NCBI GenBank assembly: GCA_020064725.1
Contig: JAGTWJ010000017.1
Coordinates: 4,464,001 to 4,528,000, forward strand
Source: Drechslerella dactyloides
Lineage: Eukaryota; Ascomycota; Orbiliomycetes; Orbiliales; Orbiliaceae
Reading direction: 5' to 3'
DNA: 64,000 nt
Shown: positions 11,391 through 23,333 of the stretch, one piece after another
How the letters are laid out: the number at the start of each line of letters is the position of its first letter
How positions within the stretch are numbered: position 1 is the stretch's first letter
Program-made: the position numbers and the translations under genes
Notes under the pieces: generated by a model
The model's database searches: none
Seen by the model: the letters and a program-made list of their open reading frames with translations, nothing else
What the model was told of the DNA's origin: nothing

Positions 11391-12214
11391 ATGCACGATC
11401 GAACAATAATGCAGGCCTCTATCCCACCCTCGGCGCATCTCCCCATCGAGCTCTTCGAGCAGATACTCCTTCACTACCACCTGTCACACTCATAACCACA
11501 TGCCGTCTCGTCTCCCCGGTCTGGAAGTCCCTCATTGAGGATACCTCCCGTACCTTAAAACACTACTCCACAACGGGCCGCCCGCTGTCCGGCGGGGCCT
11601 CTAGCGCGGGGACGACAGGTACCGTCACCCCAATGACATCCTACGTCCTCGGCAAGTTCTGGAAGAAGTTACTCGAAGAGGTCTCACGCACCAACGAGGC
11701 GCCGGAGACGGCCCCCGAACTTCACACCGACGCGACCGTACGCGACCTGTGCTCATGCGGCACACCGCTGGCAGAACTTCGCCGGTATTTCCCACAGGAC
11801 GACGCTGTCCTTCACAAGATCGTCCCACAGTTCGAGTATATCATCCCCAAAGTCATACACATCAATACCGCGTCCACCGAATTCCCGAATCCGAGCATAC
11901 CAAGTGTGAAGGATGGGGCGGACGACGCGAGCGCCACCGCTCGCGAACCGCACGTTTGCTGGTGCTCATCCCTATCACCGCTACATGCCACGCTTCGGCT
12001 CTTTGTGACCTTGTTGCTGGCCTACAGGTATCACGTGCCCCCGGGGCCTGCCCCTATTAGGCCTGCCCCTCCGTTATTTATCATGGTTGAGATTGGAATT
12101 GGTTATGTAGTTGAGAGATATTGGCGAAGGTATATCGGTTTCTCAAATTTACATATGGAGGGAGTGGATATGGCCTTTTGCTGCTTTGAGCCCTTCGAGG
12201 TAACTAAGTTTTAG
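11391..12214 (+). pseudogene. F-box protein, array member 2, frameshifted
   Basis: The frame starts at ATG 11391 and shows the N-terminal half of an F-box (LPIELFEQILLH), but reaches TAA at 11493. The rest of the F-box (TLITTCRLVSPVWKSLIED) continues in another frame from about 11477, followed by the family motifs YSTTGR, TPMTSYVLGKFWKKL and VPQFEYI, to TAA at 12212-12214. Compared with its four relatives, one base appears to be missing at 11474-11477, inside the F-box. The downstream frame stays open for over 240 codons, so the break is recent or a sequencing error. The C-terminal third matches the paralogs poorly. Confidence 0.75.
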
Positions 12215-12593
12215 CGCCCCAGGGAGCCAGGCCTTCCATTGCTGGATTCGCGGCAGTTCGACACTGCGGATAAAACGGTGCGCGACGATGTCCCGTTTGG
12301 AATACGAGGAACCGGTTGAATTCGGCAGCGTGACTCAGAAGCTGCGATGGCCTCCAATTGGATCCAACCATATAACACAATGGCTAGAATTTGATAGCAT
12401 TAGTTCTATCTTCGTATTATTCACTTCAACAGATGGGCGATTTCAGCCTCCGCCATACAGACATATGCAAAGTATCCATCCGTATCATTCGGTGGCCTCG
12501 ACTCAAGCTGAACGTCAGAGAGGTTGCTCCGTAATCTAGACCAGCCCATTATTTGAATATCGCACCTTGCCGTCAGCTCGTCGCGTTGACAAA
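12215..12593. other. Intergenic within F-box array
   Basis: An 84-codon open frame at 12288-12539 shows no family motif; it might be a decayed tail of the neighbouring pseudogene but nothing proves it. Confidence 0.35.
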
Positions 12594-13535
12594 ATGCAAA
12601 CTTCGAACGCATTTCACAACCTCCCGGTCGAACTCATCGAGGAGATCTTTCTCGCCGTCTCACCAGTCATACTGATAACACGCTGCCGAGCGGTATCCAG
12701 GACCTGGAAAGCGATAATCGAGACCTCTCCACCAATACAACAGTACTCGACCACCGGCTTGAGACCATCCATATCCCAAACCAACCTCCCTCTAATGATC
12801 ACGCCAATGGCAATCGACGTCCTCGACATATTCTGGAAGCACCTCGTCCACAGAACATCCGACGCCAAACTCGACAGTCTCATCGACGAATTGGACGAAC
12901 TCCAAGGCACGGCCAGCCCGCCTTCAGGACCCGAGCGCGAAATGTTCAAAGCCTTCAAAAGATACGCCATCCTCCGAATTACAATCGCCAACTTCACCCC
13001 AATCCTCGACCGCACCCTCCTAACCACAAATCCACAGCTATCCAGCGTCGCATTCCTCGCAAAGACAAAGTATCCTTACGGCCGCCGAATCTGCGAAGAC
13101 AAACTGCACATGCTCCGGCAACACACGCAGTCGACGGGGCCCCTCACCGCGCGATTCCTAGTCGACGTAGTGGCAATCACACTGCACCACCACATCTACC
13201 GAACGGCAATTTACGCTTCGGAATTCTCCAGTTACGACGGCTGGCCCACCCGGCCGCGAATCAACTTGGGAGTCCGCTACGGGTTCGCAGACAGGGGATG
13301 GGGGCGAAGCTACCTCGGGTATCGCTATATAGCTGTGCCGTCGCAGGTAATGTTGCAGGTGAGGTTTTATGAGGGGAAGCCCTTCGATGGGTTGAACTGG
13401 AGGTCGCCGGCGAGCGTTGGGGTTCTTCATGAGGTTGTTATTTTGCAGCGAGATCGGGAGTCCGTTGGACCTATTGCTTTTCGGGGTGTTGCCCCTCGTG
13501 TACATGTTGCCGGCGCGGAGGGTATTGAGTCATGA
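12594..13535 (+). CDS. F-box protein, array member 3
   Basis: Single exon, 313 residues from ATG 12594; the open frame extends upstream without another ATG. F-box at residues 9-55 (LPVELIEEIFLAVSPV, then TRCRAVSRTWKAIIETSP). Family motifs YSTTGL and TPMAIDVLDIFWKHL follow. The C-terminal half contains a Tyr/Arg/Gly-rich stretch (RYGFADRGWGRSYLGYRY) with no recognised domain. Probable SCF substrate adaptor on family grounds. Closest context: the same strand and spacing as the other array members, so it arose by local duplication. Confidence 0.8.
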   Translation: MQTSNAFHNLPVELIEEIFLAVSPVILITRCRAVSRTWKAIIETSPPIQQYSTTGLRPSISQTNLPLMITPMAIDVLDIFWKHLVHRTSDAKLDSLIDELDELQGTASPPSGPEREMFKAFKRYAILRITIANFTPILDRTLLTTNPQLSSVAFLAKTKYPYGRRICEDKLHMLRQHTQSTGPLTARFLVDVVAITLHHHIYRTAIYASEFSSYDGWPTRPRINLGVRYGFADRGWGRSYLGYRYIAVPSQVMLQVRFYEGKPFDGLNWRSPASVGVLHEVVILQRDRESVGPIAFRGVAPRVHVAGAEGIES

Positions 13536-14318
13536 ATCTGTGTACTACATACTTTTTATATATATCCCACTTAATTTAGCCGGAGGATATGGTTATGGAA
13601 CTAACGGACTTAATGGGAGTAAAATGGCTTGCTCTAGCACTCAAGTACTTCGCGAGCTCGTCGGCGTGGGGTATCCCCAAACGCCAGACGCCAGGCTCAG
13701 CGTGGCACGCGGGACTGTGTGACCTTAGCCGAGGCCCCCTCCTCCAGTTATAACGTAGAATGAGAATTGCAGTTGGTAAAAGAACCAAATTATTCGATGT
13801 CCACCGCTTCGTATTTCTATAAGTTATTACAAGATCTAGCCTTGAAATTAGTGAAGTCCGAAGATTGTCTAAACTTCTACATATAGATTACCGTCTGGTT
13901 CGATCGTGGGGCCACGCAGAGGCCTTTCCAGCTCATGCATATATCTGTACGAGTCGTATAGAACAATGTTCTCAACGTGTCGCAAATAATCTTACGCAAG
14001 CTGGCTTACAACTTTGCGCAAATGTGGCTTCACCATTTTGCGGGAAATTCGATTATTCGCGGCATAGGCTGGCTGGCCAGCTTGCGCAAGTAAGTTAATT
14101 TACATGCGGATTTTTACTGCGGGGGAAAACAAGCTCTCCATCTACACGGCAAGACTAAATATAACTACATCTACCCATCAGAATCAAGGACATTTTCCGG
14201 ATAATACTTGTCTCGTGAACCGAAAGCTGGACATACATCGCGAGACAAGATAAAACCCTGAAATTTACCGCGGTATATACATCGGACTCTTAGATATACC
14301 CCCTATCTATATTCATCA
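13536..14318. other. Intergenic within F-box array
   Basis: No gene seen. The sequence is AT-richer near 14100-14320, with TATA-like runs just upstream of the next gene. Confidence 0.4.
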
Positions 14319-15479
14319 ATGGCTTCTTCAGCCATGGAAACCGAGAGTGTGCGTCAAAACAGACCTCGGATGCAACCATATAAGCCAAACGATCCTCAGT
14401 CCTTGATCGATTGGCATGCAGCTTCCAACAGCTATTTTTGTGTTTATGGCTGTGACGCTCCGCCTTGCGCTCCAGCGTCTGATCTCGAGGCTAGCTGTGA
14501 CGGTGTCACGCTAGCGCTGTCAGAACTCGCAATCCGACAGAGTCCCGAGCCGCCAGCTGTAGCGGCTCCGCACCTCCCGCTTGAAATCATCGAACAAATT
14601 TTACTGGATTTACCGCCCGCCACTGTTATCACAACCTGCCGGGCCGTTTCACGGGTGTGGAAAAGCCTGATCGAGACATCTCCTTCGCTCAAATGCTACT
14701 CCACTACCGGCCTGACCCCCAGCCAGGACAGAGAAGTCTACAGCACAAGCATCCTCACGCCCCTGGCGACGACTGTCTTGTCCAAATTCTGGCAACAATT
14801 AGGATCCAGGATACGGACCATACCCGGTAGCTCCGGAGTAACACCAGCATTCATCACATACCACTGCCTGTGCACGAAAGGTTGGGCGGGCGCTGCTCCC
14901 GTGAGAAAAGTAAAGCAGCTCCTACGGAAACACAACCCTTTCCACAAAACAGTCGAACAGTTCGAATACATCCTGCAGATTCCCCTCACGGCAGGAAAAC
15001 ACTCAGGTCGTCCGTCAAAGCTGTGGCTGATCTCGGTATTTGCCAAATGTCCCTGGCTCTTCCCGATGGAACCTTGGCTGCACGTCGACTTGGAGCGGCA
15101 GGAAGGCGAACGACTCACCGTTCGCTCCCTCATAGACGCGCTTTCCACAATACTCAACCGCGAGCCGCCTACAAGCCATGCTTCCGAAATGGCGCGATTG
15201 GTCGCAAAAACCGATGAGACCTATCACTTCAACGTACTCACGCATAGTCCTGGGGACCCGAAGAGTTGCTTTCTCGCGTCAATGCCTAATTGCGCGGCCA
15301 TGCACCTTGCATTTTACACGGAGTGCGAATGTAAGGGAGACGAACAAGCGCCGGTTGTGCAAGACAATATTGTATTCCTGTTGGGCCCGGATGCCGCGGA
15401 GCTGCCCCTCGCGGTGTGGTTTGCGAAGGAAGCCGATGAGCCGTTAAGTTCCACGTATCAAACGGCGCCCACGTCATAG
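14319..15479 (+). CDS. F-box protein, array member 4
   Basis: Single exon, 386 residues. It differs from its relatives in carrying an extra N-terminal region of about 84 residues with several cysteines before the F-box (residues 85-130: LPLEIIEQILLDLPPA, TTCRAVSRVWKSLIETSP). Then come YSTTGL, TPLATTVLSKFWQQL and VEQFEYI, the family signature. Probable SCF substrate adaptor; the substrate is unknown. No clear initiating ATG lies nearer the F-box, so the N-terminal extension is probably real. Confidence 0.8.
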   Translation: MASSAMETESVRQNRPRMQPYKPNDPQSLIDWHAASNSYFCVYGCDAPPCAPASDLEASCDGVTLALSELAIRQSPEPPAVAAPHLPLEIIEQILLDLPPATVITTCRAVSRVWKSLIETSPSLKCYSTTGLTPSQDREVYSTSILTPLATTVLSKFWQQLGSRIRTIPGSSGVTPAFITYHCLCTKGWAGAAPVRKVKQLLRKHNPFHKTVEQFEYILQIPLTAGKHSGRPSKLWLISVFAKCPWLFPMEPWLHVDLERQEGERLTVRSLIDALSTILNREPPTSHASEMARLVAKTDETYHFNVLTHSPGDPKSCFLASMPNCAAMHLAFYTECECKGDEQAPVVQDNIVFLLGPDAAELPLAVWFAKEADEPLSSTYQTAPTS

Positions 15480-16329
15480 GCCGGGAGGCGTATGATATAA
15501 CGGCGTGCATACCCTGGGCGACGGTGATAACGTGGATACATTCATGCACGGATCTGTCGGAAAATACGAGCGAGGCTTGGATATCAATTAGTGCTAGTGT
15601 GTAAATATATGTCCGATTGTACTGCATTATACATGTATTCTAGCATCTTTCTATTAAATTTATGGTTTTCCAATCTTGATGAGTTCATGGAAATTGATCA
15701 TCGAATAGTTAACTTTATATTGAGTCTACAGCTATTGAGATTTTGAGGGTTCAAACCACGGTATTGGTAGTACAGAGTTCATCTGCGGCCGCGTGGAGAG
15801 AAGCCCGGCTATAAATTACGCTAATTGAAGTTAAGGTGCTCACGGTTCCCCCTCCACTACCCCCAAACAAAAAAATAGCAACGTGAGCTCGGGAGATCTG
15901 CAGTGCGAAGGATAGAGCGCCTAAGTACCTACGTAGCTTCTCTAATTTGCGCAAACATTAAACAGTGTAAACCTCTCAAACATTGCAAACCTGTCTCGTC
16001 AGCTAGAAGCTTGTAAAATATGGTCATATAGCACCTTCAACCGCCTCAAGAAATTTGGCTTTGCACTCATCCCTTTACTTAACCTTACGCAGAGCATTTG
16101 CTATATACCCATTCGCTTCTGCGGGCCCTAAAGCAACCCTTACTTAGCCAGAGCCTCGGAGCGGATTCAGAATTACTCTTCGTCTCGACTCTATCAGTTT
16201 TCTATCACCTACAACCTACAGAAAGCGCGACTTCAATACAGTACGAATACTGGTCTCAACGGCTTCACTGCACAAAATATATATACATTTCGGCTGCAGC
16301 TGGTTAATTTGCGAAACAACGCTACCACA
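15480..16329. other. Intergenic within F-box array
   Basis: No gene recognised. AT-rich, with a TATATATA run near 16277-16286 just upstream of member 5. Confidence 0.4.
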
Positions 16330-17391
16330 ATGCGATTGCGGTCCAATGCAGCAGCTGCGCGCGCACCCCATCTCCCTCTCGAAATAGTCGCAGAAATTCT
16401 CCTCAATGTACCACCGGTAGCTCTGATCACAACATGCCGCCGTGTTTCAACCACCTGGAAATTTCTCATCGAGACATCCCCAGAACTCAAATATTATTCT
16501 ACAACAGGGCTGCGAAAAAGAGATGAAGCGCAAGAGGCAGCTGATACTGCGGCGATAACTCCGATGGCACTGGAGGTCATCTCTCGTTTCTGGGGGAAAG
16601 TAGCACGGAAAACCAGACAAGTCGAGGGAGACTTTGCTTGTAGCGACAACTTCCCAGATATAAGGCCATTGACAAACGATCAGTTGGATTCTGAAGACAT
16701 CGATCTAACCTTCCTAGACCCGCACAAATCTATAGACATCGATGTTGAATACATCAACAAAATGATATCCCAGGTCTTCGATCAGATTGCCGAGCAGTTT
16801 GATTTCATCATGCAAACTGTCCCTTTCAACCTGGGTGAACATTACCAGGAGCTGGAGCTCGGCGTAACAACCGAGCTGCCTCCTCTGAGACGCGTAGCTC
16901 GGGAAGGGCCACAAGGCTTCTTGATACCATGCGAAGTGCCATTCAAGACTCAGCTCCTGCCGCGTTGTTTGGCTCGACTGGTGCGACACGAGACCATTGC
17001 GCTTCGTGCCTACGAACAAGGGTTATACAGGAAATATTCAGGACAAAATATTTACTACGAATACCTGCTCCGCTCATTCCGACCTGCGTTGGTCGTCCTT
17101 GAGCTGAACTTCTACGTAAACGATAAAATAACGAGGCAACTAGATCTGCAAGAAGGACTACCACCCAATCCAGGGAATAGGTATGTAAAACTCGTCCTGG
17201 ATGGCGTTGCGCCGTATGGGGTATGGCATTTACGAGGCGACGAGAACGATGTCCCGGAGCCATGTGGTACGATGCGAATGAGACGAACTGGGAAACAAGC
17301 TGAAATAATTCATCGACACTATGACGTTCTTTATAGAGGGCCGAGGTGTACCAGGTACATCCTAGCGCAAAGAATACCATCGGACGCATGA
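16330..17391 (+). CDS. F-box protein, array member 5
   Basis: Single exon, 353 residues from ATG 16330 (the frame is open a little further upstream but without an ATG). F-box at residues 14-60 (LPLEIVAEILLNVPPV, TTCRRVSTTWKFLIETSP). Family motifs YYSTTGL, TPMALEVISRFWGKV and AEQFDFI follow. It has a longer acidic middle region (SEDIDLTFLDPHKSIDIDVE) than its relatives. Likely an SCF adaptor; substrate unknown. Last member of the tandem array. Confidence 0.8.
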   Translation: MRLRSNAAAARAPHLPLEIVAEILLNVPPVALITTCRRVSTTWKFLIETSPELKYYSTTGLRKRDEAQEAADTAAITPMALEVISRFWGKVARKTRQVEGDFACSDNFPDIRPLTNDQLDSEDIDLTFLDPHKSIDIDVEYINKMISQVFDQIAEQFDFIMQTVPFNLGEHYQELELGVTTELPPLRRVAREGPQGFLIPCEVPFKTQLLPRCLARLVRHETIALRAYEQGLYRKYSGQNIYYEYLLRSFRPALVVLELNFYVNDKITRQLDLQEGLPPNPGNRYVKLVLDGVAPYGVWHLRGDENDVPEPCGTMRMRRTGKQAEIIHRHYDVLYRGPRCTRYILAQRIPSDA

Positions 17392-19244
17392 ATGGTCATC
17401 TGTTCAGGTCTTCTCTTAGAAGAACGGCAAGCATGCGCCTGGGAAAATATAACGAAGGCAGGGTGAATTATCCAACGCTAGTACACGTACATGTATATAA
17501 TGCAGTTTTATACAAGTGATTAAATCGATTCTAGCTACAAACTGATTTCATGTACAGAATCCAACAATTTCAACGCGTCTAGCGTACAGTCAAATATTGC
17601 TAAATAAGGAAATTCCACTCCCGATAAGGGCCTGCGAGCGCATTAAGCACGAGCCCCTCGCTTCCGGTATGATATGATATGTTCAGCCCCAGGCCGTCGA
17701 CCGCCTCTAAATTTACAAAATTAGAATAATTGGGGATTTCAAAGCCCCGTCAGCCAATAAGAAGTACGGGCGCGAGTGTCAAAGATCAGTCACGCTGCAT
17801 CGCCAAGAAAAATCGATCAACATTCCATCGTGCCGTCCCACACCATTTCCTTACATGAATTCCACTCGGACACGGCGGTCCGGCGCTGTTCCTCGTTAAC
17901 GCATTCCAAGCTGGCAGCTCAACTTCCTGCCTCCTCTCTGCCCTTCGGTTGGCGTTCGCTTCGAAAAACTTCACAATCCACCCGGCTAGCTCGATAGCTG
18001 GCTAGCTACCTAGTTGGGACCCAAGTCGGAGAAAAAGTCCGCTACACTGTCCTTTGCATTTTCAACTGCCTTGGGCACACCGGCAAGACAGCGACAGAAA
18101 AAGCGGTTGACTTTGCACCCGACACGACCGAGTAATCTGGGGGAACGGACGGAACTGAAGCCACTATTATGACAAGTAGTGTTAGGAAGCAACTCTACCA
18201 TGCAAAGCGAAATCAACCAGCGTCGCGGGTCTGGGACCCAAGTAAGCTGGACTTACGTATTACTCCGCTCCTTAGGTTTCATCTCATCCATTTCGGCCAT
18301 CTTTCAAAAGAGGTCTTTGAAAACCGTAACGAGAAATCTCAAGATATTGGTGCAGATCGTTATCGGAAGTGAGAAGTTGTCTTGATTGGAGCGCTAATAA
18401 ACGAAATCCGGCAATGTAAGCGGTGTAACGTGCGACGTCGACTCAAGAACACATGGCTGTATAGTACCTTTGTGGATAAAAAGAGGTTAAAGTGAGTAAA
18501 ATGTCTTATGAGAGTATATATGTGGCAATTGATCGCGGAGACTTTGGGTGTGTAGCGGTACGGTGAAGATTGGAGGAATTTTTGCCGACCAAGTTGTAGG
18601 AATGTCGCCCGGTTTATATAGACAGGTCCTTCTCATGACCATACAAATGAGGACGATTAAGAATTCTAGATCTATCGAAGAGGGAGCAGAACGTCAATCA
18701 AAGCGTTTAAGGCGAGTTGTAAGGCGAATTGATCAACTGACAGTCGGATCTCGGCCAGGCTTGACTTCGCAAAGCTTGGAGGATAAAATATCACGCAAGG
18801 GCGTATAACTCGCAGCTTCAGTCTTGGGTCATAAATTTGGTTATATGATGCTACATCGTGATAACACCCATAAGTAGGCAGCTGCTCTCGGAGAGAGGCC
18901 TCATTCATTAGGTGTGTGTGAAATTAGAAACCCTCTTACATCATGTAGGTGAGGGGAGCTGCGAGGGAGCTGCGAAGGAGCTCAGATCAGGTGGCGATGC
19001 CTTGGAATTGTGGTATACTATCACTCGCGGCTAGACCTCGTCGCGCCTGCAAGACGGCAAGGAAGTGGAAGTGATCTCCGAGCGAGGCATCTGCAGGCGT
19101 CGCACGGTACCATTTTTTAGCTCTCTGAGGAATAGACCTCATGCAAGATCGCTACGTGTAACTCGGATATAAAAAAACACTGGCCATTTCCATCGCGCAG
19201 ATCTCCTGGCGTTGTCAATTTCGCTAGCGGTCTGCCTGGTCAGG
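17392..19244. other. Gene-poor intergenic region
   Basis: Only short open frames of under 90 codons on both strands, none with recognisable motifs. Nothing I can support as a gene or RNA. Confidence 0.45.
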
Positions 19245-20900
19245 CTACAGCCTCGCCCCACCGGCATATCCATTCCGGTCACCAACAACACCATACGCGC
19301 CTCCACCTTTTCCAAACATCTCCTTCAGGTCGCCAGCTAGCCATTCTGGACGCTCGTGAGCTGCGAAATGACCACCGCTCGGATGCAACTTTTCAAAGAC
19401 TATTCTCCCCTCGGTCCGGCCCCAGGCTAGCGGCCAAACAACAACATCTAGTGGGAAAACGCTGAACCCGACCGGGACGTTGCTTGGAATCGGAGCGAAG
19501 GCGCGTGGCTGTAGGTCAGCGGAATGATGGCGATCCATATAGTAGATGCGACCAGCAGCTGTAGGCCCGGCAGTCGAAAAAGCGTAGATTGATACCCAGG
19601 TTAGGACTTTTTTTATCGCCTTCGTTAGTTGGACTTCCTCTCCATGTGTTCGATCTTGGTATGCATACTTTCATCATCCGTCCACTCGTAATTGTCACTC
19701 CAATCGTGTAATTTCTCATAGACCCACGCTAGAAGCGCCACAGGACTGTCCTGTAAACCGTACCCAATTGTCTGGGGCTTTGTCTGCTGTAACAGGTTGT
19801 ATCCGATACCTTCGGCGTAGAACCATTCGCGTCGCTTCAATCTCGCCTTGTCAAGCTCATTGTGTGGCTGAAAATTGTATTGCAGCCATAGCAGCGGATT
19901 GGATGTGAATTTTGGTGGTTGCGACCACCACATGAAATTGAAGTGAGCGGCTTTGCAGGCCTTCGGGCCGTATTCAATGGCGAGGAATTTTGAAATTTTG
20001 GAACCCCAATCGCCGCCTTGCGTGACTATCGACCGCAGGAGCTGTTAGCTATAAATTTGAGGTATGTACACATGGATATTTAGGTGTCGCGGACCATATT
20101 CCGGGTATCCAAGCTTCGCCATCAGCTTGTGGTAAAGCTCCGCGTGCTGGTTCAAGCATGGTTAGTCCGGTTCTCAGCCTTGATGTTAATAGGGCTCTTG
20201 ATGTCAGCTACCTTTGAAGTATTGAAGCCAACTTTCTTCGCACTGTCGGTGAATCCGAAGTCTAGACAATCGAATCGATCAGCACATCGGATCTGGTGTC
20301 ATGACGTCAATCATATTCGTAATATATCCGACGACACAACCTACCGACCAACGACGGGGCTACAACACTGCAGAACTATCAGCTCGGGATTTTGATGATT
20401 GAATGACAAATGCACATATTTCAAGTGCTGCATACTCAAAGTAAGGCCCATCCTTGCCCTCAGTCAGCAGTGGGAGCAACTTGAGCACTTCGAGGAAGTT
20501 TCCGGGCCATCCGTGCAGAAAAAGCAATGGAATCGCCTTCACCCCAGGGACCTGGCACTTGACGTGAACGAAATGCGTATTGAACGGTCCGAAACCTTCC
20601 ACTCCAACCGAAGTAACGAACTGCGGGACCTCGTTCAACTTGGCTTCGGCAGCACGCCAATCGAAGTCGTCTTTCCAGTATTTCGCGAGCCGCTTGACCT
20701 CGGAAAGCGGGGTCCCCAGGTCCCATGACGAATTCTCGAGCTCTGAGCGGTAGATAAATTAGCATTGAGATGGGCGGCTTAGGTTATAGCATGCTGGCAA
20801 TTGGATCACCATCTGGAAATGTCGCAAGCTCAAGCTTCTTCTTGAAGAGATCGAGTTTCTCCTGTGGTACGTCTATTTTATACGGCTTGATGTCGGACAT
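19245..20900 (-). CDS. Epoxide hydrolase, alpha/beta-hydrolase fold with EHN domain
   Basis: Seven exons: 20900-20810, 20742-20436, 20367-20345, 20261-20212, 20146-20095, 20025-19669, 19606-19245; 413 residues, all junctions in frame. The N-terminal epoxide-hydrolase domain starts IKPYKIDVPQEKLD. The oxyanion-hole motif HGWPG lies near residue 105, the nucleophile motif QGGDWGSKI near residue 177 and the catalytic His in GGHFAAHERPEW in the last exon. Known reaction of the family: trans-addition of water to an epoxide to give a diol, through an Asp ester intermediate. Exon 3 is only 23 nt and encodes VVAPSLV. Length and motif order match microsomal-type fungal enzymes. The substrate is unknown, and no biosynthetic cluster surrounds it. 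Confidence 0.88.
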
Positions 20901-23333
20901 CTTGTTGTGGAACGTGAGTGTTGTCAGAAAATGTAATGTCTGTATTATTATCGATCCTATGTATGTATGGGGCAGGTGGCCTTGTTTATATACACAATCC
21001 TTGGTGGCAGCAGTGTCCGAGTGCAAGGGATTAATGTTATCAAACTCACCTTTTATAATAATCTATATACTATATAATTACTTACTAGATATAGAGAGTG
21101 ATGGTGTGGGCACTTGGTCAAAATATGTGTAGTTTTTGGTTCTAGAGGTTTCTAGAAAGTATTTGGTTTGGTAATTAGTAATACTATAATAGATATTGAT
21201 ATATTAGCTACCAAGTATAGATATAAAAAGGGAAGGTACAGGCAGAAAAGGCAGAGCTACAGGTATAACTATAGGTATAACTATAGATGTAGATATGAAG
21301 ATGTCTTACAGTCAGCGCCTTTATATGAGGTGGGTGGTGGGTATATATAAGGGTGCTGACTGCAAAATATCTCTGCAATATCTGAATCTATCAATTGTAA
21401 TTGTATATATATACGCATACCTGTGACCTATAGGTACCCGGTGCAGTCGGTTTTAAGTGCCGCTGCGCGGCCTTCTAGTGTAGAACATATACATCAAACA
21501 TAATATATATATTATGATCTTTGCTTACCGTCCATCTATGGTGCATAATTTGTTGTGGCTGGCTTATTTTGACAGGTGTTCGTGCACGTTATGCGAATTC
21601 GGATGGCGTAATCGTCTACAGCGCCTGGCATCGAGGCTACGTAATCGTAAGCCCCAATTGAGTGCCAACACACTGCTTGGTTCTACTAAGCTAAACGGGC
21701 CTCGCTAAAATCGGTAGCTATCTTCAACCATCTACAATTGTACTCTTTAGCCGGGCGACGATGGCGTCGAGTTCCTCGGTTTATATCCAGCGGTGCATGC
21801 GGCGGCTAGTCCACAAACAGGTAAGACGTCTATCTCCGCGTCTACAACTCGAAGTCATTCGAACGTCATTGAGTAATAAGCAGGAGATATTGGTCGGCGC
21901 CGCTGACCTTGTTCTACAATCAATCATGGAGAGATCCATCGGTAAGCTTCCATCGTATTGCTATATTGAGAGCTGATCGGACCGAGAATATGAAGCTGGT
22001 GGGCATTAAGTGCCAAGCGAACCGCTATGAGTTCAGGTTTCATGACCTCGGCAGTCCGATACGAACGTTCACGTTCACGTTCGCGCGGATTGGAACAAAG
22101 TGGACCTGCGTCACATCGGGCCATGCCTTCGGATCGGGGCAGGATTGGCTGCCCTGTCGGCTCGCAGGGCACGCAAGCTTTCGGCAAGCCTTGGCCTTTC
22201 CTATTCCCAGACATGGCTGAAGCACACTTCTGACCAGGCCCAACTCGGGTTAATGACATGGGCTCGCTAAAGCTGCATTTTTTTTACCACAAACTTCAGT
22301 GTTTCCCTGCCAAGAGCAGCCCCACCAGTGCTCTCATCATTAAAGGAGACTTTGAGGGGGTGATATGGGCGACGAAACAATTCTCACACATGTTTCGACT
22401 GCTTCGAGAGCCTCAGCAGAACATGATCCTTGTTGATCAAGGGACGGACAGATGGATGGGACGAATCGAAAGAGGGCAGGATGTGGCGATTGTTATCGCT
22501 TACTCCTGAGCGTGCATGTCGGGTGCGCTCTCCATTTATCGATTTCCCTCCATATAAAGTCGCAGTCCCCGCAGCTGTAGGTGTCACGAGCGTTCTTTCC
22601 CACGAGGCAACAGTCCAAATTCCGAATAACCGGTGTCGCGCGTCGGCCAGACAGCTTCGCTTTCACTTCTATCCCAAAGGCGTATGCCTTCTCCGTGGGA
22701 CCCTTAATTTAATATTTTCGTTTAACAAATACGCTCCTTTCGGCAGGAATCCGTTGACCGGATCCGTTTACTTGCTTTAGTCTATAGAACTCGGCCATAT
22801 TTCTTATACTCCTATAATTCGATAGATCTATAGAGATAGATTGTTTTGGGCATCGTTCCACGGATAGCGTCGCTTTATTCGATCAGTTGACTCCTAATTC
22901 GAGTGGAAGCTCTTGCCGTCTCTGCAAGCCATCGCCACGAAAGGACACAAGCGCCATCAACCACTATCACTGTCGGCGCTGTTACACTCAGCCATTTCCA
23001 TCGACCCACTGCAGTCCCGCAGACTACCCTGCGACCTCGTTTATCAGGAGACGAGACACGGAAGGATACGCGACTAGATAGTAGTTGCAGCCGGCGAGGC
23101 TTTCTGCATTTTGCACACGCAGCTGCGCGGACTCCCTCTTCCTGGGCTTGGTCTTGCTCGAGTCAATCAAGGGCCCTCGCCGTCCCCTCGCATCGCAAGA
23201 GACTGAGATATTCAGGCCCACCGGGCTTAGTCTCCGTCAACCAAAAGCGGTGGATACATACAACATAAATATATCCCTTACCCCGTCCGTCGAGCGAAGC
23301 TTGATCTCGATTGTCTTTCACAGAAAAGACTCC
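20901..23333. other. Intergenic, partly AT-rich and repetitive
   Basis: 21060-21420 is AT-rich with purine-rich low-complexity sequence. A 12-bp unit AGGTATAACTAT is repeated at about 21261-21285. This could be the remains of a mutated repeat element, but no transposase frame or terminal repeats are visible. The remainder includes the likely promoter of the malic enzyme gene. No supported gene. Confidence 0.4.
21261..21285. repeat. Short tandem repeat, unit AGGTATAACTAT
   Basis: Two adjacent 12-bp copies inside a purine-rich AT-rich tract; may mark a decayed repeat element. Confidence 0.5.

Noticed and set aside
15745..15760. GGTTCAAACC resembling a tRNA B box
   Set aside because: No matching A box or cloverleaf could be built in the 60-80 bases upstream.
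18010..18216. Small minus-strand frame with several cysteines
   Set aside because: No signal peptide, no ATG at the start, and no similarity to the four-Cys family.
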